DNA of 5,581 nucleotides from Croceicoccus sp. (GTDB lineage Bacteria > Pseudomonadota > Alphaproteobacteria > Sphingomonadales > Sphingomonadaceae): NCBI GenBank assembly GCA_029936705.1, contig JAPYSD010000265.1, positions 1 through 5,581 of the forward strand, given 5' to 3'. The notes under the pieces were generated by a model, which saw nothing but the letters and a program-made list of their open reading frames with translations, ran no database searches and was not told where the DNA came from. A program made the position numbers and the translations under genes. Below, in pieces: positions 4,929 through 5,581 of this stretch (positions within the stretch are counted from its first letter, which is position 1; each line of letters opens with the position of its first letter).

Positions 4929-4959
4929 AATATGGGCCCCGGTGACGCGGTTTCAGTTC

Positions 4960-4988
4960 GAGGGTTTTCCCCTCTCCCTCTTTTTCTC
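4960..4988 (-). repeat. 24-nt all-purine run (sense strand) with a small inverted repeat upstream of the methyltransferase
   Basis: In the sense (minus) strand, positions 4988 to 4965 are purines only, in an 83-bp gap otherwise of mixed sequence. Its end joins an inverted repeat with 5-bp arms GAGGG (4974-4970) and CCCTC (4964-4960) and a loop of GAAAA. It lies 32 nt or more before the ATG at 4928, too far to act as that gene's ribosome site, and no start codon follows it closely. A TTGACC just before it (4994-4989) resembles a -35 box but has no matching -10. No T-run follows the hairpin on the transcribed strand, so it is not an intrinsic terminator for these genes. Function unknown. Confidence 0.4.
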
Positions 4989-5011
4989 GGTCAATCGGGA
5001 CGATTAGATGT

Positions 5012-5581
5012 TCAAAGTAGCTCGATGCTTTCATCAAGCGCATCACGGAGCATATCGAGAGCCTGGCCTTTCAGCTGGTGGATGCGCGGTATGCTGACCT
5101 CGAGCACCTGCGCGATTTCCGACAGGTTCATCTCTTCGACGAAGTAGAGCTGCGTCACCATCTGGAGGCGCTCGGGGAGTGCGGCAATTGCGTTCGCCAG
5201 CATGAGCCGCGTCTCTTGGTCCTGAAGCATCTCGAGGCTGTCGGCCGACTTGTCAGCGAAAACGTCGCTTTGATCTGAATAATGCTCATCGAGGGACTCG
5301 AAGTACATGGGCTCGCAGGCGGTCTGGGCGGAAACGAGCTCGTTTGCGCTCATGCCCAGCAGATCTGCTAGCTCCTTCTCATTGGGCTTGCGGCCCAGCT
5401 GCTTTTGAAGAGCATCTTGTTGTGCTCTGATCTCTCTCCGGCGCCGCTGTGCGGGGCGCGACATCGGCGACTCCCGGCGAATAAGATCTATCATGGCCCC
5501 GCGTACGCGGGTCTTGGCGTAGGCTGCAAAGCCATCCTCGGTTGGCCGATCATGGCGCCGGACGCATGCAGATAGAGCCAT
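5012..5581 (-). CDS. FliA/sigma-28-like RNA polymerase sigma factor, 5' end probably outside the window
   Basis: The product would bind core RNA polymerase and direct it to particular promoters. The first visible residues (A-L-S-A-C-V-R-R-H-D, then F-A-A-Y-A-K-T-R-V-R-G-A-M-I-D-L-I) match sigma region 2 of FliA (G-L-L-N-A-V-E-R-Y-D and F-T-T-Y-A-V-Q-R-I-R-G-A-M-L-D). Region 3 follows at about 41-90 (L-G-R-K-P-N-E-K-E-L-A-D-L-L-G-M). Region 4 is at 130-182, with A-I-A-A-L-P-E-R and the helix-turn-helix N-L-S-E-I-A-Q-V-L-E-V-S-I-P-R-I-H-Q-L. The visible part is 189 residues, against about 240 for E. coli FliA. The ATG at 5581 falls in the middle of region 2, so it is probably an internal Met, with some 40-50 residues beyond the edge. 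Region 3 has an unusual R-R-R-R-E stretch. Within a mobile-element setting it may control the element's own promoters rather than flagella. Confidence 0.9.
   Translation of the reverse strand: MALSACVRRHDRPTEDGFAAYAKTRVRGAMIDLIRRESPMSRPAQRRRREIRAQQDALQKQLGRKPNEKELADLLGMSANELVSAQTACEPMYFESLDEHYSDQSDVFADKSADSLEMLQDQETRLMLANAIAALPERLQMVTQLYFVEEMNLSEIAQVLEVSIPRIHQLKGQALDMLRDALDESIELL

Noticed and set aside
4960..4988. Intrinsic terminator on the plus strand (hairpin followed by T-rich sequence)
   Set aside because: The stem is only 5 bp, the following stretch is mixed C and T, and no plus-strand gene precedes it.
1..5581. tRNA, rRNA, CRISPR array, insertion sequence or attachment site
   Set aside because: Nearly all bases are accounted for by closely packed coding sequence. 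I saw no regularly spaced repeats, no transposase or integrase motifs and no cloverleaf-like gap; the gaps are 131 bp or shorter.

Overview
The window is a compact array of genes all read from the minus strand, so transcription runs from position 5581 down to 12. Base composition is high-GC by eye. The dCTP deaminase matches, from memory, the 184-residue form usual in Alphaproteobacteria. Together with a stand-alone DNA methyltransferase, a small acetyltransferase, a FliA-type sigma factor and a run of tiny unrecognised genes with overlapping start and stop codons, this suggests a phage, prophage or other mobile element of an alphaproteobacterium. No structural, integrase or replication gene is present to settle which; the assignment is inference.

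In transcription order: (1) a FliA/sigma-28-like sigma factor at 5012-5581, whose first part almost certainly lies beyond the window edge; (2) an 83-bp gap with a 24-nt all-purine run in the sense strand; (3) a beta-order DNA methyltransferase carrying an Mrr-N-like winged-helix domain (3654-4928), with no restriction nuclease beside it; (4) a tightly coupled block of small genes at 2359-3642: a 63-residue unknown protein, a 95-residue unknown protein (A1), two small four-cysteine proteins (Z1 and Z2) and a GNAT acetyltransferase; (5) a second copy of the A family (A2, 2017-2325); (6) two coupled unknown genes (1531-1980 and 1193-1531); (7) dcd (611-1165); (8) an AT-richer 131-bp gap with a doubtful small ORF; (9) a two-helix membrane protein with a C-terminal SHOCT motif (12-479).

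The most unusual feature is that two unrelated small families each occur twice within about 1.4 kb, in the order A1-Z1-Z2-GNAT-A2. A1 and A2 share an A-C-L-W-E motif and a conserved C-terminal half ending D-F-V-P-x-W-L. Z1 and Z2 share the knuckle C-x2-C-E-L-P-x3-C-A-C. I recognise neither family.

How the genes cooperate can only be inferred. The sigma factor could redirect host RNA polymerase, the methyltransferase could mark or protect the element's DNA, and Dcd would supply dUMP for dTTP synthesis. The overlaps (TGATG twice, ATGA, an 8-bp overlap and a 4-bp gap) suggest the middle block is translated as a coupled unit.
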